Shown: positions 25,017 through 33,929, numbered from the stretch's first letter. The stretch: DNA of 64,000 nt from Luteibacter pinisoli (GCF_006385595.1 NZ_CP041046.1:2418001-2482000), one strand, 5' to 3'. A program made the numbers and translations. Notes: generated by a model from the sequence alone, not told the origin.

Positions 25017-25339
25017 TGCGGCGAGGCGACATTTACATGGTGGGCCTGGACCCAGTCGCAGGCCATGAACAGTCCGGCTTTCGGCCGGTGATGGTGCTCT
25101 CACCCGCGCCGTTCAACGAGCTCAGCAAGACACCCATCGTACTTCCGATCACCAACGGTGGGACCTTTTCACGTATGGCCGGCTTCGCTGTCGCGTTGGC
25201 CGGCACCAGGACGTCGGGGGTCGTGCGCTGCGACCAGCCTCGCGCGCTGGATTTCGCCGCGAGAAAGAATGCCTTCGTCGAACAAGCCCCACAGGCGGTG
25301 ATCGACGATGTTCTGGCGCGGCTGCGAACGCTTATCTGA
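25016..25339 (+). CDS. MazF/ChpB-like endoribonuclease toxin
   Basis: A 107-residue PemK/MazF-fold toxin. The family features are MRRGDIYMVGLDPVAGHEQSGFRPVMVLSP with the conserved Arg-Gly-Asp-Ile start and GXEQXGXRP loop, TNGG, and the C-terminal GVVRCDQPRALDFAARK strand with its DQ. Such toxins cut single-stranded mRNA at short sequences. All expected residues appear intact, so it is likely functional. It converges on the MFS transporter gene with a 12-base gap. Confidence 0.92.
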   Translation: MRRGDIYMVGLDPVAGHEQSGFRPVMVLSPAPFNELSKTPIVLPITNGGTFSRMAGFAVALAGTRTSGVVRCDQPRALDFAARKNAFVEQAPQAVIDDVLARLRTLI

Positions 25340-25351
25340 CGCGCGCAGCCG

Positions 25352-26770
25352 TCAACCACCCTTAGCCAACCGCTTCTGCTGGTACGGGTAGAAGCGGTCT
25401 TCGCGCAGTTCGTGCTCGATCTCTTCCAGGCTCTTGCCCATCGTTTCGGGCACCAGGTAATAGATGAACACGAGCGCGACCAGCGAGATCGCCGCGTAGA
25501 GCCAGAAGGTGTGCGTGGCACCGAGCCACGTCACCAGGGACAGCGTGGTGAGGGTGACGATCAGGTCGAAGAACCAGTGGCTGAAAGAGCCGAGACTGGA
25601 GCCCTTGCCGCGCACGAACAAGGGATAGACCTCGGCGTTGATCAGCCAGATGCACACGCCGAAGCTGCCGCAGTTCAACATCATGTAGGCAGCGAGGCAG
25701 CCCACGGTGGCCCAGCGGGTCACATCGTTTTGCGGGCCCGCGCCCTGGAACAGTACGCCCATGGCGATCAGCGCCACGATGGAGCCGGGCACCATCCACA
25801 GGAGGTATCTCCGGCGACCCACGCGGTCGACGAGGAAACTGCCGATTACCGTCATCACCACCAGCAGCACCGTACTGGCACCCGTACCCAGCACGGCGGC
25901 CTCGTCAGAGAAACCCGCCTTGGTGAGAATGGTCGGCGCGTAATAAATCAGCGCGTTGTTGCCGGTGATCTGCGAGAACATCGAGATACCCGCACCCACG
26001 ACGATCGCCGGGCGGATCCAGGGCTTGGTCAGGTCTTTCCAGCGGCCGGTCGGCTCCCGCTCCGCCACGGTTTCGATTTCGGCGATCTCGGCACGCGCCG
26101 CCGAGGCGCTGCCACGGATGCGCTCGAGGACCTTCTGCGCCTCGTCGAGGCGACGCTCAGCCACCAGCCAGCGAGGACTCTCGGGAAGGAAGGCCATGCC
26201 AGCAAGCAGGATGATCGCTGGCACGATGCCCAAGCCAAACATCCAGCGCCAGTGTTCGCCGAGTGCGAAGCCGGTGAAATACGCCACGGTGATCCCAAAT
26301 ACCACCATGAACTGGAAGAGCACCACCATCTTGCCGCGATGCTTCGTCGGCGCGACTTCCGCGATATAGACGGGGATGATCTGCGTCGAGCTACCCGCGG
26401 AAAGACCCAGCAGGAAACGTGCAGCAATCAGCCAACCTACCGAGGGAGCAAGAGCCGACGCGATCGAGCCCAGCGCGAACAACACACCGACGAAGATCAC
26501 CATGCGCCGACGGCCCAGTCGATCGGAGAAAGGGCCCGTGGCCAGGCAACCGATCAAGGCGCCGAAGATAATGCCGCCGGTGACCAGCTGCTTGGTCGTA
26601 TCGTCAAGCGCGAACTGCCGGCCGATACCGAGGAGCGCCACACCGATCACGCCCGTATCGTAACCAAACAGCAGGCCGCCCAGGGCAGCGATAACAGCAA
26701 TGCCGACAACAAGGCCCGCGCGCGGCGAGGCCTCGCTGGCCGCCGTAGCGGAGGGTGTAATAACGCTCAT
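25352..26770 (-). CDS. Sugar porter family MFS transporter
   Basis: A 472-residue, 12-helix major facilitator. Sugar-porter signatures are GYDTGVIGVALL in helix 1, DRLGRRRMVIFVG after helix 2, the PESPRWLV motif before the central loop, the DRVGRRRYLL copy in the second half, and the final PETMGKSLEEIEHE. The start has a GGAG six bases upstream. It would import a hexose, pentose or polyol by proton symport; the substrate is not readable. No sugar catabolic genes are next to it. Confidence 0.93.
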   Translation of the reverse strand: MSVITPSATAASEASPRAGLVVGIAVIAALGGLLFGYDTGVIGVALLGIGRQFALDDTTKQLVTGGIIFGALIGCLATGPFSDRLGRRRMVIFVGVLFALGSIASALAPSVGWLIAARFLLGLSAGSSTQIIPVYIAEVAPTKHRGKMVVLFQFMVVFGITVAYFTGFALGEHWRWMFGLGIVPAIILLAGMAFLPESPRWLVAERRLDEAQKVLERIRGSASAARAEIAEIETVAEREPTGRWKDLTKPWIRPAIVVGAGISMFSQITGNNALIYYAPTILTKAGFSDEAAVLGTGASTVLLVVMTVIGSFLVDRVGRRRYLLWMVPGSIVALIAMGVLFQGAGPQNDVTRWATVGCLAAYMMLNCGSFGVCIWLINAEVYPLFVRGKGSSLGSFSHWFFDLIVTLTTLSLVTWLGATHTFWLYAAISLVALVFIYYLVPETMGKSLEEIEHELREDRFYPYQQKRLAKGG

Positions 26771-26837
26771 GCAGACTCCATCGGAAGGGTACGCGCGGCG
26801 AGCCGCGACAGTTTCACCTGCAACCGAAGCATCAATG

Positions 26838-26869
26838 CATTCCCCGTCAGCCCCGGCATCGGGGGAATG
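26838..26869 (-). terminator. Hairpin downstream of the large catalase gene
   Basis: The arms CATTCCCC (26838-26845) and GGGGAATG (26862-26869) are exact complements with a 16-base loop, ten bases after the catalase stop on the minus strand. No T-run follows, so termination strength is uncertain. It separates the catalase and MFS transcripts, which run in the same direction. Confidence 0.45.
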
Positions 26870-26878
26870 TGCCAGATG

Positions 26879-28960
26879 TCAGGGCAAGATGCGAACCTTT
26901 GCTTCCCGATCGAAGAACCGACCCTTCGCCGCTTCGACGAACGCCGCCGGGTCCTCAGCGGAGATGACGCCGTCATCGGCTTCCAGTCCGGCCGCATCGA
27001 ACAGGGCAAGGCCACCCTCATCGAGCGCCAGGGCTTTTAAATGGCCAAACGCGTCGCGAACGAAGTCCACCGCGGCCGCTTCCTTCTCCAGCTGCTCCTC
27101 GCCCTCGCTGCTCAGGAGCACGGCCACCGCGTCAAAGACGATCGATGGCGTGCCTGCCAGCTGGCCATCCGCGGCGAGCTTCTTTCCATCGGAGAGCTTC
27201 GCCCCGCCCACCTTCGGCGCAACGATCTTCACCGTGGCACCCGCCGCCTCCACGGCCTTGCGCAGGGCGGCCACGGCCTTCGCGTTCGTCCCGTCGTTGA
27301 TGAGAATGCCCACGACGCGCCCTTCCAGCGTGGCCTTCATCTTGCCAATGATCTGCAGCGCGGGCGACGGTGGCATCTCGACCAGCGGAGCCTGTGCCTT
27401 CGGAGCCGGCGGTAGTTTATCCATCGCAAGGCCAGCCGCTACGCGCTTCGCAAGGTCCTCGTCGATGTGACGCAGGTGTCCCACCACGGCATCGCGCACG
27501 TGCAGGGTCTCGACTTTCGACAACTCAAAGACCAGCGCGGACGCCATGTGCGCCTGCTCATAAGGCGTCTGGCTGATGAAGAACAAACGCGCCTGGCTGT
27601 AGTGGTCGACGAAGGTTTCCGCACGCACCCTGCCCCGCGCCCCGGCTTCGTCGACGGCTGCCGAGCGGAACCCGGACTTCGGCTCCTCGCGCGGTGAGTC
27701 CGCCTGGAGCGAACTGGGTTCATACGCCACGCGCCCCTTGGGCACCTGTTGCTGCATATGGCCGTCGCGCTGATGATTGGCGAACGGGCACTTCGGGGCG
27801 TTGATGGGCAGCTGGTGGAAATTGGGGGACCCAAGACGCGACAACTGCGTATCCAGGTAGGAGAACAACCGCCCCTGCAGGAGCGGGTCGTTGCTGAAAT
27901 CCAGGCCAGGGACGAGGTGCGAGGGACAGAATGCCACCTGCTCCGTCTCGGCAAAGAAATTATCCGGCCAGCGATCCAGCACCATCCTGCCGATGATCTT
28001 CAGCGGCACGAGCTCCTCGGGAATGAGCTTCGTGGCATCGAGATGGTCGAACGGGAAGCGGGCGGCCTCGTCCTCGGTGAACAGCTGGACACCCAGCTCC
28101 CATTCCGGGAAGTTGCCCGCGGTGATCGCTTCAAAGAGATCACGACGATGGAAGTCCGGGTCGGCACCGGCCAGTTTCACCGCCTCATCCCACACCGTGG
28201 ACTGAAGTCCCAGTTTGGGGCGCCAGTGGAACTTGACGAAGGTACTGCCGCCCTTGGCATTCACCAGTCGGAACGAGTGGACGCCAAAGCCTTCGATCAT
28301 CCTGAGCGAACGGGGTATCGTCCGATCCGACATCGCCCACATGATCATGTGCATCGATTCGGGCGTCAGCGAGATGAAATCCCAGAAGGTGTCATGCGCC
28401 GTGGCCGCCTGCGGGAAGCCACGGTCCGGCTCCATCTTCACCGCATGGACGAGGTCCGGAAACTTGATCGCGTCCTGGATGAAGAACACCGGGATGTTGT
28501 TGCCCACGAGATCCCAGTTACCCTCTTTCGTGTACAGCTTCACGGCGAAGCCGCGGACGTCGCGCGGCGTATCGACCGAACCCGCGCCGCCGGCAACCGT
28601 GGAGAATCGCGTGAAGACAGGCGTTCGCTCGCCCACTTCGGTGAGCACGCGCGCCGTGGTGTACTTCGACAGCGACGCGGTCAGCTCGAAGAACCCATGG
28701 GCTGCCGTGCCGCGAGCATGGACGATCCGCTCGGGAATCCGTTCGTGGTCGAAATGGGTGATTTTTTCGCGGAGGATGAAGTCCTCCAGCAAGACCGGGC
28801 CGCGTTCGCCCACCTTCAATGAGTTCTGGTTATCGCTGACCGGCAGCCCCTGGTTCGTCGTCAGGGGCGGATGGGATCCACCGGCCGGTTGATGCAGTTC
28901 ATCGCCGTTACCGCGCATGTCACGCGGGGATCCGGAAGGGGTGGTGGCTTTGCTGACCAT
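26879..28960 (-). CDS. katE: Large-subunit catalase, HPII/KatE type
   Basis: A 693-residue clade-2 monofunctional catalase. The catalytic histidine is in RIVHARGTAAHG (His81), the NADPH/heme-side asparagine in VGNNIPVFFIQDAIKFPDLVHA, and the proximal heme tyrosine in RLFSYLDTQLSRLG. From about residue 550 a flavodoxin/DJ-1-like C-terminal domain follows (GRVVGILINDGTNAKAVAALRKAVEAAG), the hallmark of large catalases. It decomposes hydrogen peroxide in the cytoplasm, typically in stationary phase. A near-palindrome lies about 30 bases before the start. Confidence 0.95.
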   Translation of the reverse strand: MVSKATTPSGSPRDMRGNGDELHQPAGGSHPPLTTNQGLPVSDNQNSLKVGERGPVLLEDFILREKITHFDHERIPERIVHARGTAAHGFFELTASLSKYTTARVLTEVGERTPVFTRFSTVAGGAGSVDTPRDVRGFAVKLYTKEGNWDLVGNNIPVFFIQDAIKFPDLVHAVKMEPDRGFPQAATAHDTFWDFISLTPESMHMIMWAMSDRTIPRSLRMIEGFGVHSFRLVNAKGGSTFVKFHWRPKLGLQSTVWDEAVKLAGADPDFHRRDLFEAITAGNFPEWELGVQLFTEDEAARFPFDHLDATKLIPEELVPLKIIGRMVLDRWPDNFFAETEQVAFCPSHLVPGLDFSNDPLLQGRLFSYLDTQLSRLGSPNFHQLPINAPKCPFANHQRDGHMQQQVPKGRVAYEPSSLQADSPREEPKSGFRSAAVDEAGARGRVRAETFVDHYSQARLFFISQTPYEQAHMASALVFELSKVETLHVRDAVVGHLRHIDEDLAKRVAAGLAMDKLPPAPKAQAPLVEMPPSPALQIIGKMKATLEGRVVGILINDGTNAKAVAALRKAVEAAGATVKIVAPKVGGAKLSDGKKLAADGQLAGTPSIVFDAVAVLLSSEGEEQLEKEAAAVDFVRDAFGHLKALALDEGGLALFDAAGLEADDGVISAEDPAAFVEAAKGRFFDREAKVRILP

Positions 28961-28987
28961 GGCTGACCTCGGCTTGGGCTAGCCTCG

Positions 28988-29002
28988 GACGGTGCACCCG
29001 TC
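28988..29002. promoter_or_regulatory. Near-palindrome ahead of katE
   Basis: GACGG and CCGTC flank TGCAC, giving a 15-base inverted repeat 28-42 bases upstream of the katE start. It could be a regulator site or part of the leader. Short palindromes of this kind arise by chance in GC-rich DNA, so support is weak. Confidence 0.25.
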
Positions 29003-29020
29003 AACGTATACAGCGGGTGG

Positions 29021-29434
29021 TCAAGCCGGCGGGACAATCACAAACGTGACGACGCCACCGATGTGGGCGCCATCCGGGCCGTAGAGCGGCTTGCCCGACA
29101 CACTGATGCGATGCGTGCCTCCGTCACTGCGACGGACGAGCAGCGGGACGTTGCGCGTGGTCTCTTTGCCCAGGACCGCTCGCGACAATGGAAGATCGCG
29201 GGAGGGATAAGGCCGGCCGTCTTCCGTGAAGACGCCGTGCATGCAACTGTAGTCATCGACGCCGGAGCCCACCCGGACAGCCCCGAGGATGTCCGCAGCG
29301 CACGCGTTCGCGTAGACGATCACGCCCGCGCGGTTGCTGGCGACTACGCCCTTCGTTTCTTCGGATGCATGGGCGCCGAGGGCGTCCATGATGAGATCAA
29401 GATCTTCTGTGGTGTCAGCTGGCTGTCTATCCAT
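29021..29434 (-). CDS. Stand-alone PAS-domain protein
   Basis: A 137-residue protein beginning at the internal ATG 29434 (MDRQPADTTEDLDLIMDAL); the longer frame upstream has no conserved character. A single PAS fold fills it: KGVVASNRAGVIVYANACAADILG, then CMHGVFTEDGRPYPSRDLPLSRAVLGKE, and PLYGPDGAHIGGVVTFVIV. No kinase, GGDEF or helix-turn-helix output is present. It may sense a small molecule or redox state and act on a partner by contact. It lies upstream of katE on the same strand, about 60 bases away, so the two might be co-transcribed. Confidence 0.7.
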   Translation of the reverse strand: MDRQPADTTEDLDLIMDALGAHASEETKGVVASNRAGVIVYANACAADILGAVRVGSGVDDYSCMHGVFTEDGRPYPSRDLPLSRAVLGKETTRNVPLLVRRSDGGTHRISVSGKPLYGPDGAHIGGVVTFVIVPPA

Positions 29435-29526
29435 GGCCCCTGCCGGACATGAAATCTTCCCCCTAGCCTGCGCGGCATGCAGCCAGAGCATGCCCGCAAA
29501 TCCGGCAAACCTCCACCATCCGCCCG

Positions 29527-29754
29527 TCAGGCGATGGGGACGATCAGGGGAATCCAGGCACCCGAGATGGTTTCCTTCAGCACATCCACCATGCGCGAGC
29601 CGCCGGCCTTGTGCGCACACTGGAACGCAAACGCCACGGCCTGGCCCTCGGAAGCGCATTCCGTCGAGCCACCGGCGGCAATCACCCGCCAGGTGCGCTG
29701 GTTGATCCCAGGGTAGAAAATGAAAATCCGGCGACGAATCCCGTCCGCGTTCAT
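29527..29754 (-). CDS. Small hypothetical protein, DUF2188-like
   Basis: A 75-residue protein from the ATG at 29754; a longer frame begins at 29793. The pattern (INQRTWRVIAAGG, then EGQAVAFAFQCAHKAG, then VVDVLKE-like strand and SGAWIPL) resembles small DUF2188-type proteins, with a tryptophan strand, a helix rich in Ala and a C-terminal strand. There is no strong ribosome site. Its function is unknown. It lies just upstream of the PAS gene on the same strand. Confidence 0.5.
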   Translation of the reverse strand: MNADGIRRRIFIFYPGINQRTWRVIAAGGSTECASEGQAVAFAFQCAHKAGGSRMVDVLKETISGAWIPLIVPIA

Positions 29755-30016
29755 GTGGGGCGGTGCCGGATAATCACGGCAGAAACAGGGCAATCGACGG
29801 TCATAGGATGCTCATAGTGGTGACACCCGTATGTCACACGAGGTGTTATCTGGGTGTTACTTGTTGGCGCAGGCCGTCTCCGGCCCCCGACTGGAGCCCA
29901 ATATCCGGTATTCACCAGCGCTATCGGCTCTATAGCAAGTAACGATTGGATTGAACGTCGGCGGGGGCGGATGATGCTCCGGACACCATCCAGGTGTAAT
30001 CCCTAGAGCCCCTCCC

Positions 30017-30349
30017 ATGAAGACCTTTTCCCGCTCACGCGCGCGGTGGCTGCCGCTTGCGCTCGTTTTGGTGGGCGCCTGTGCCTGCGCGATGTCAGCG
30101 AATCAACCTGCATCGCCTGCACGCGTTGCGTCGTTCGTCGGCGACATGCCGACCATCCCACCGTATGGCGTCGTCGGCCACGACGCATCACTCGCATCCG
30201 CGACCGTCCTTCCCTATGGCGCCGTCAGCCACGCCAGGGCCGAAGCCCCGCAGGCCATCCTTCCGTACGGCGCGATGACCCGTGATGCTGCGACGGCATC
30301 AGCCGCCGTGCTTCCCTACGGCGCCGTTAGCCCGCGCGCCGCGCCCTGA
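30017..30349 (+). CDS. Small exported protein with four 17-residue PYG repeats
   Basis: A 110-residue protein with a signal peptide (WLPLALVLVGACACAMSA), possibly lipidated at a Cys in VGACAC. The mature part consists of repeats with PYG at residues 49, 66, 83 and 100, exactly 17 residues apart, in the pattern (I/L)PYG(A/V)(V/M). No known family was recognised. The ribosome site is poor (CCCCTCCC before the ATG), so the gene call rests on the signal peptide and the regular repeats. It converges on the MBL-fold gene with a six-base gap. Confidence 0.6.
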   Translation: MKTFSRSRARWLPLALVLVGACACAMSANQPASPARVASFVGDMPTIPPYGVVGHDASLASATVLPYGAVSHARAEAPQAILPYGAMTRDAATASAAVLPYGAVSPRAAP

Positions 30350-30355
30350 GCGCGA

Positions 30356-31654
30356 TCAGGGCGAGGCCACGCACCGATGGTGGGCTTCGACCGCGGCAGC
30401 GTCGGTCGCATCGGCAAACCGCAGTTCGCAATCGAGCTGCACTTCAAGGTCGGCGTTGTCGTAAGGCAGGCTGACGGTGATATCGCCGTTCCAGCCCGTG
30501 GCGTAGACGTGGCATGGCATGCCGATCGGCGTGATCGTGTCGTCGGTCGCGTCATTGGTCACTGAGGTCACCAGCGCGTACGCCTCCGGCTCCCGCCCGC
30601 AGGCCACCGAGTGCACGAGATTATCGACCGTCGTTGCATTCGGGTGGGCGTAGTCCCGCGCCGTACGTGCGCGGCCCGGGTCCGCGAGGTCGCCTACCTG
30701 TATCACCGCGATCATCGGGGTAATGGCTTTCAGGAGCGCGGGCGTCGTGCCATTGATCGAACCGTGATGGCCAACGACGTAGACATCCGCGTCCAACAGT
30801 TCCGGCTGGTTTGCATACGCAGCGAGGAGCTGGGCGATCGCCGGTGCTTCGAGGTCACCGGTAAACAGGATCGACGACGCGCCATAGTCGATGCGAATCA
30901 CCAGGCTGTGGTTGTTCGGATCCTTGAAGTCCTCCGCCGTCCCCATGACGTTTTTCTTTGATTGCCCCCACAGCACGCGGATCTTCGGGTCGACGTCGGC
31001 GCATTGGATCGCATCGATCGCCGGCCCCGTATAGCCGCCCTGTTGCGGCTTGGTACTGAACGCCACGATGCGATGATGAGTCGCTCCCTTGTTCGTCGCG
31101 ACCCAGTCACCGAATGCCTTCTGCGCCTGTTGCCACGTGGTCGCGTTCGTTTGCAGCAAGCCATCATCAACGAGGTTCTTCACGTCATACACCGGCACGA
31201 TCGTGCCCGTCAGGCCGAGCGTAGAAAGCGAGCCCAGGTGATCTTCGTGCGGATGCGTCAGGTACACCGTGGTCAACGTACCCTGGAGATCGGGACGCTG
31301 ATGGGCGAAGAAATCATCGAGGTGGGTGCGCAACACGCCCGTGAATCCGGGGCCACGGCCCGCATCAATCAGGATGGCCCCGCACTTGCCGGGAAACTCG
31401 ACGATGGCCGCGGCGCCCTGCCCCACGTTGATGAAATGCACCTGCATGGGAGGCGGTACGGTTGCGGCATGGGCAGCGACGGCATCGCGTTGCCGCGAGA
31501 TGCGTTTCACCGCGGGTGGCGCAGCCTCAGGAGCAACCTTCCGCGCACTCGCCACGGGTACCGGAGAAGACACGGCCTGTGGCGCACCGCCATGGGCGCA
31601 ACCCCACAACACAACGAACGACGCGCTCAAAAGCACGAACCGTTTGTACTGCAT
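30356..31654 (-). CDS. Exported MBL-fold hydrolase, ComEC C-terminal-like
   Basis: A 432-residue protein with a lipoprotein-type signal (SFVVLWGC, Cys19). After a Pro/Ala linker the metallo-beta-lactamase fold starts at MQVHFINVGQGAAAIVEF. The metal motif THPHEDHLGSL is the HXHXDH signature, DYGASSILFTGDLEAPAIAQL supplies the bridging Asp, and VVGHHGSINGTTPALLKAI gives the last His. This version resembles the C-terminal domain of the competence protein ComEC and secreted relatives. The substrate is unknown; nuclease or phosphodiesterase activity is possible. It is divergent from the GH76 gene. Confidence 0.85.
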   Translation of the reverse strand: MQYKRFVLLSASFVVLWGCAHGGAPQAVSSPVPVASARKVAPEAAPPAVKRISRQRDAVAAHAATVPPPMQVHFINVGQGAAAIVEFPGKCGAILIDAGRGPGFTGVLRTHLDDFFAHQRPDLQGTLTTVYLTHPHEDHLGSLSTLGLTGTIVPVYDVKNLVDDGLLQTNATTWQQAQKAFGDWVATNKGATHHRIVAFSTKPQQGGYTGPAIDAIQCADVDPKIRVLWGQSKKNVMGTAEDFKDPNNHSLVIRIDYGASSILFTGDLEAPAIAQLLAAYANQPELLDADVYVVGHHGSINGTTPALLKAITPMIAVIQVGDLADPGRARTARDYAHPNATTVDNLVHSVACGREPEAYALVTSVTNDATDDTITPIGMPCHVYATGWNGDITVSLPYDNADLEVQLDCELRFADATDAAAVEAHHRCVASP

Positions 31655-31976
31655 TGCAGCATCCCCCTGTCGACCCCAGCGATCGTTTCACGACGGTGCA
31701 GACCACGCCATACGCCGAACGGCCAGTCGCACGCACCGTGAGCCATCGCTGCATTTAAATCGTGATAATTTCGGAACTGGTTCTCACTTTTGCGGTCTCG
31801 GCTCTGCAACACTCGCCCGACTTCGCACGAGCCGTTGAGCAATTTAGACGTCTAACTACTTCTTCATGCGCAGATGCTTTCAGGCCGGATCACCGCCCAC
31901 GGTCCGGCTGCGGCAAGGTGGGGGGAACGTTGCCTCCATCCCCATTGTGGGTACTCAAGAGGAGCGCTCCCTGACC
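31655..31976. other. Divergent intergenic region upstream of the GH76 gene
   Basis: About 320 bases without a convincing gene. It holds an AT-rich patch at 31752-31780 (with ATTTAAAT and GATAATTT) that could contain promoters for either direction, and a 12-base perfect palindrome at 31844-31855. An AGGAG lies about 13 bases before the GH76 ATG at 31977. The open frames across it are short or read into the neighbours. Confidence 0.5.
31844..31855. promoter_or_regulatory. Perfect 12-base palindrome TTAGACGTCTAA
   Basis: The palindrome lies 121 bases before the chosen GH76 start and just downstream of an AT-rich patch. Its core AGACGTCT equals the enterobacterial met-box consensus. MetJ is not expected in this lineage, so a different dimeric regulator is more likely. 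It may control the mannanase gene. Confidence 0.45.
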
Positions 31977-33890
31977 ATGAACCTCGTCGCGATACGTTCA
32001 CGAGTTCAGACCCTGCTGGCCGTCGCCAGCCTGACGGCCCTTGCCGCCGCCTGCCCTGCCATCGCCGCGGAACAAACCCAAGCCAACGCCGCGCAAACCG
32101 ATGGCCCCACCGCCATGGCCCGTGCCCGCGTCGCCGCGGACGTGCTGATGAGTTCGTATGACCCGGACAAGGCCTGGTTCCCGTCCAGCTGGTGGAACTC
32201 CGCCGTGGCCCTGCAAACCATCGGCGATTACATGCAGCGCACCGGCGACCGCCGGTACCTCGGCCAGCTCAACAACACCTTCGAAAAGGACAAGGGTGTC
32301 TTCCCCGCCGGCGTGCTCTCGGGCGACCCGCTGCTGGGCAACTTCACCAGCCGGGCCATCGACGACTCCGAATGGTGGGGCCTCACCTGGCTGCAGGCCT
32401 ACGACCTCACCCACGACCCGAAGTACCTGAACATGGCGGTGACCATCGCCAATTACGTGTACGGCTACTGGGACACCAGCACCTGCGGTGGCGGCGTCTG
32501 GTGGGATGGCGAGCGCACGTACAAGAACGCGATCACCAACGGCTTGTGGATCCGCCTGACGGCCGAACTGCATAACCGCATCCCGGGCGACACGCTGTGG
32601 CTGGGCCGCTCGAAGACCGCGTGGACCTGGTTCCAGAACAGCGGCATGATCAACGCCGATGGCCAGGTCAATGACGGCCTCACCAACGCCTGCACCAACA
32701 ACGGCCAGAACGTGTGGAGTTACAACCAGGGCCTCGCCATCGGCGGCGGCCTCGAACTGTTCCGCGCGACCCGTGACCCGAAGATCCTGACCTCGGTGCG
32801 CCGCTTGGCCGATGCCGCCATCGGCCCGAACGCGCTGGTGAAGGACGGCACGCTCACCGAAATCTGCGACGCCACCGACCAGACCTGCGACGACAACGGC
32901 AAGCAGTTCAAGGGCATCTTCATGCGCTACTGGACGGACCTGGTCGACACCACCCACGACCGCCGTTACGCGTCGTTCCTGGATCAGCAGGCCGATAGCA
33001 TCTGGAACAACGACCGCGACGCCGCGGGCCGCCTAGGCACGCGCTGGTCGGGTGCCACCAGCGACGACCATCCCAACGTGTTCGACTGGCGCACGCAGGC
33101 CAGCGCGCTTAGCGCCCTGGTGGGCAATGTGCCAACCCTGACGCCGCTCGCTTCACTGGCTGCCACGTTGTCACCGGCGCAACCGGTCATCATGCCGGCG
33201 GCCTCGGGGGTGACGACCATTCCCATCACCCTCAGCAGCTCGGCAACGGGCTTCTTCCCGCTCCTCGCCCTTGCTTCGGTGGATGCACCGTCGGGCTGGA
33301 CGGCCACGCAACGGGCGTCACTCGTGCGCCTGCAACCGCGCGGCAATGCCATTCCGGCCAGCAGCACGCTTCCGCTGAAGGTCACCGTGCCCGGCACGGC
33401 GACGGATGGCCATCACCTTGTCACCGCCAACCTCGTGGCGGCAGGGCTGCGCTTCTCGACACAGGCCGACGTCCTGGTCGCCCATGCGATCAACTTCGAC
33501 ACCGGCACGGTGGATGAGAACCCGTGGCTGTTCGATCCCGCTAACTCGCAGAGCAACGGCGTGCAGAACCGTTTCGCCGATGGCAATGCGCACTTCACCT
33601 ACCGGTTCCCGTTCCCCGCGGATACCACGTCGGCCCACGTTACGCTGACGATCGACGCCGAGTTCCTGGTGCAGGCCAGCACGGACAACGAGCATTGGAC
33701 CACGGTGCTGCAAGAGACGAACCCTGTCACCGACGGATCCAACAAGGCGGACCGCACGATCGACCTCACGCCGTTCCTCGGCGCCGCGGTGGACGGTTCC
33801 AAGCCGGTCTACCTGAAGGTGTCCGACAGCTTCCCCAATGACGGTTGGGGTGGCCGCGTCTACCACGTGAAGGCGACCATCGTCGAATAA
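31977..33890 (+). CDS. Secreted glycoside hydrolase family 76 (alpha-1,6-mannanase)
   Basis: A 637-residue protein. The ATG at 31977 is chosen for its signal peptide (AVASLTALAAACPAIAA). The GH76 (alpha/alpha)6 domain spans about residues 50-390, with WFPSSWWNSAVALQTIGDYM, the AIDDSEWWGLTWLQAYD segment carrying the catalytic Asp pair, and GGGVWWDGERTYKNAITNGLWI. Two beta domains follow: an NEW3-like segment (SGWTATQRASLVRLQPRGN) and a C-terminal carbohydrate-binding-like module (NRFADGNAHFTYRFPFPADT, YLKVSDSFPNDGWGG). Family members cut alpha-1,6-mannan backbones such as fungal cell-wall mannan. It stands alone, with no partner hydrolases nearby. Confidence 0.9.
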   Translation: MNLVAIRSRVQTLLAVASLTALAAACPAIAAEQTQANAAQTDGPTAMARARVAADVLMSSYDPDKAWFPSSWWNSAVALQTIGDYMQRTGDRRYLGQLNNTFEKDKGVFPAGVLSGDPLLGNFTSRAIDDSEWWGLTWLQAYDLTHDPKYLNMAVTIANYVYGYWDTSTCGGGVWWDGERTYKNAITNGLWIRLTAELHNRIPGDTLWLGRSKTAWTWFQNSGMINADGQVNDGLTNACTNNGQNVWSYNQGLAIGGGLELFRATRDPKILTSVRRLADAAIGPNALVKDGTLTEICDATDQTCDDNGKQFKGIFMRYWTDLVDTTHDRRYASFLDQQADSIWNNDRDAAGRLGTRWSGATSDDHPNVFDWRTQASALSALVGNVPTLTPLASLAATLSPAQPVIMPAASGVTTIPITLSSSATGFFPLLALASVDAPSGWTATQRASLVRLQPRGNAIPASSTLPLKVTVPGTATDGHHLVTANLVAAGLRFSTQADVLVAHAINFDTGTVDENPWLFDPANSQSNGVQNRFADGNAHFTYRFPFPADTTSAHVTLTIDAEFLVQASTDNEHWTTVLQETNPVTDGSNKADRTIDLTPFLGAAVDGSKPVYLKVSDSFPNDGWGGRVYHVKATIVE

Positions 33891-33901
33891 GCGGCAGGAA
33901 A

Positions 33902-33929
33902 CTCCGCCCTCGTTAACGCGAGGGCGGAG
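33902..33929. terminator. Bidirectional terminator hairpin between the GH76 and lysR genes
   Basis: Exact 11-base arms (33902-33912 and 33919-33929) with loop TTAACG. The loop holds the stop codon of the minus-strand lysR gene, and the hairpin starts 12 bases past the GH76 stop. It should serve both converging transcripts; neither side has a long T-run. Confidence 0.75.

Noticed and set aside
25412..27040. 542-residue plus-strand open frame
   Set aside because: It is antisense to the MFS transporter, which has intact signature motifs on the minus strand. The composition is His/Arg/Asp-rich without domains.
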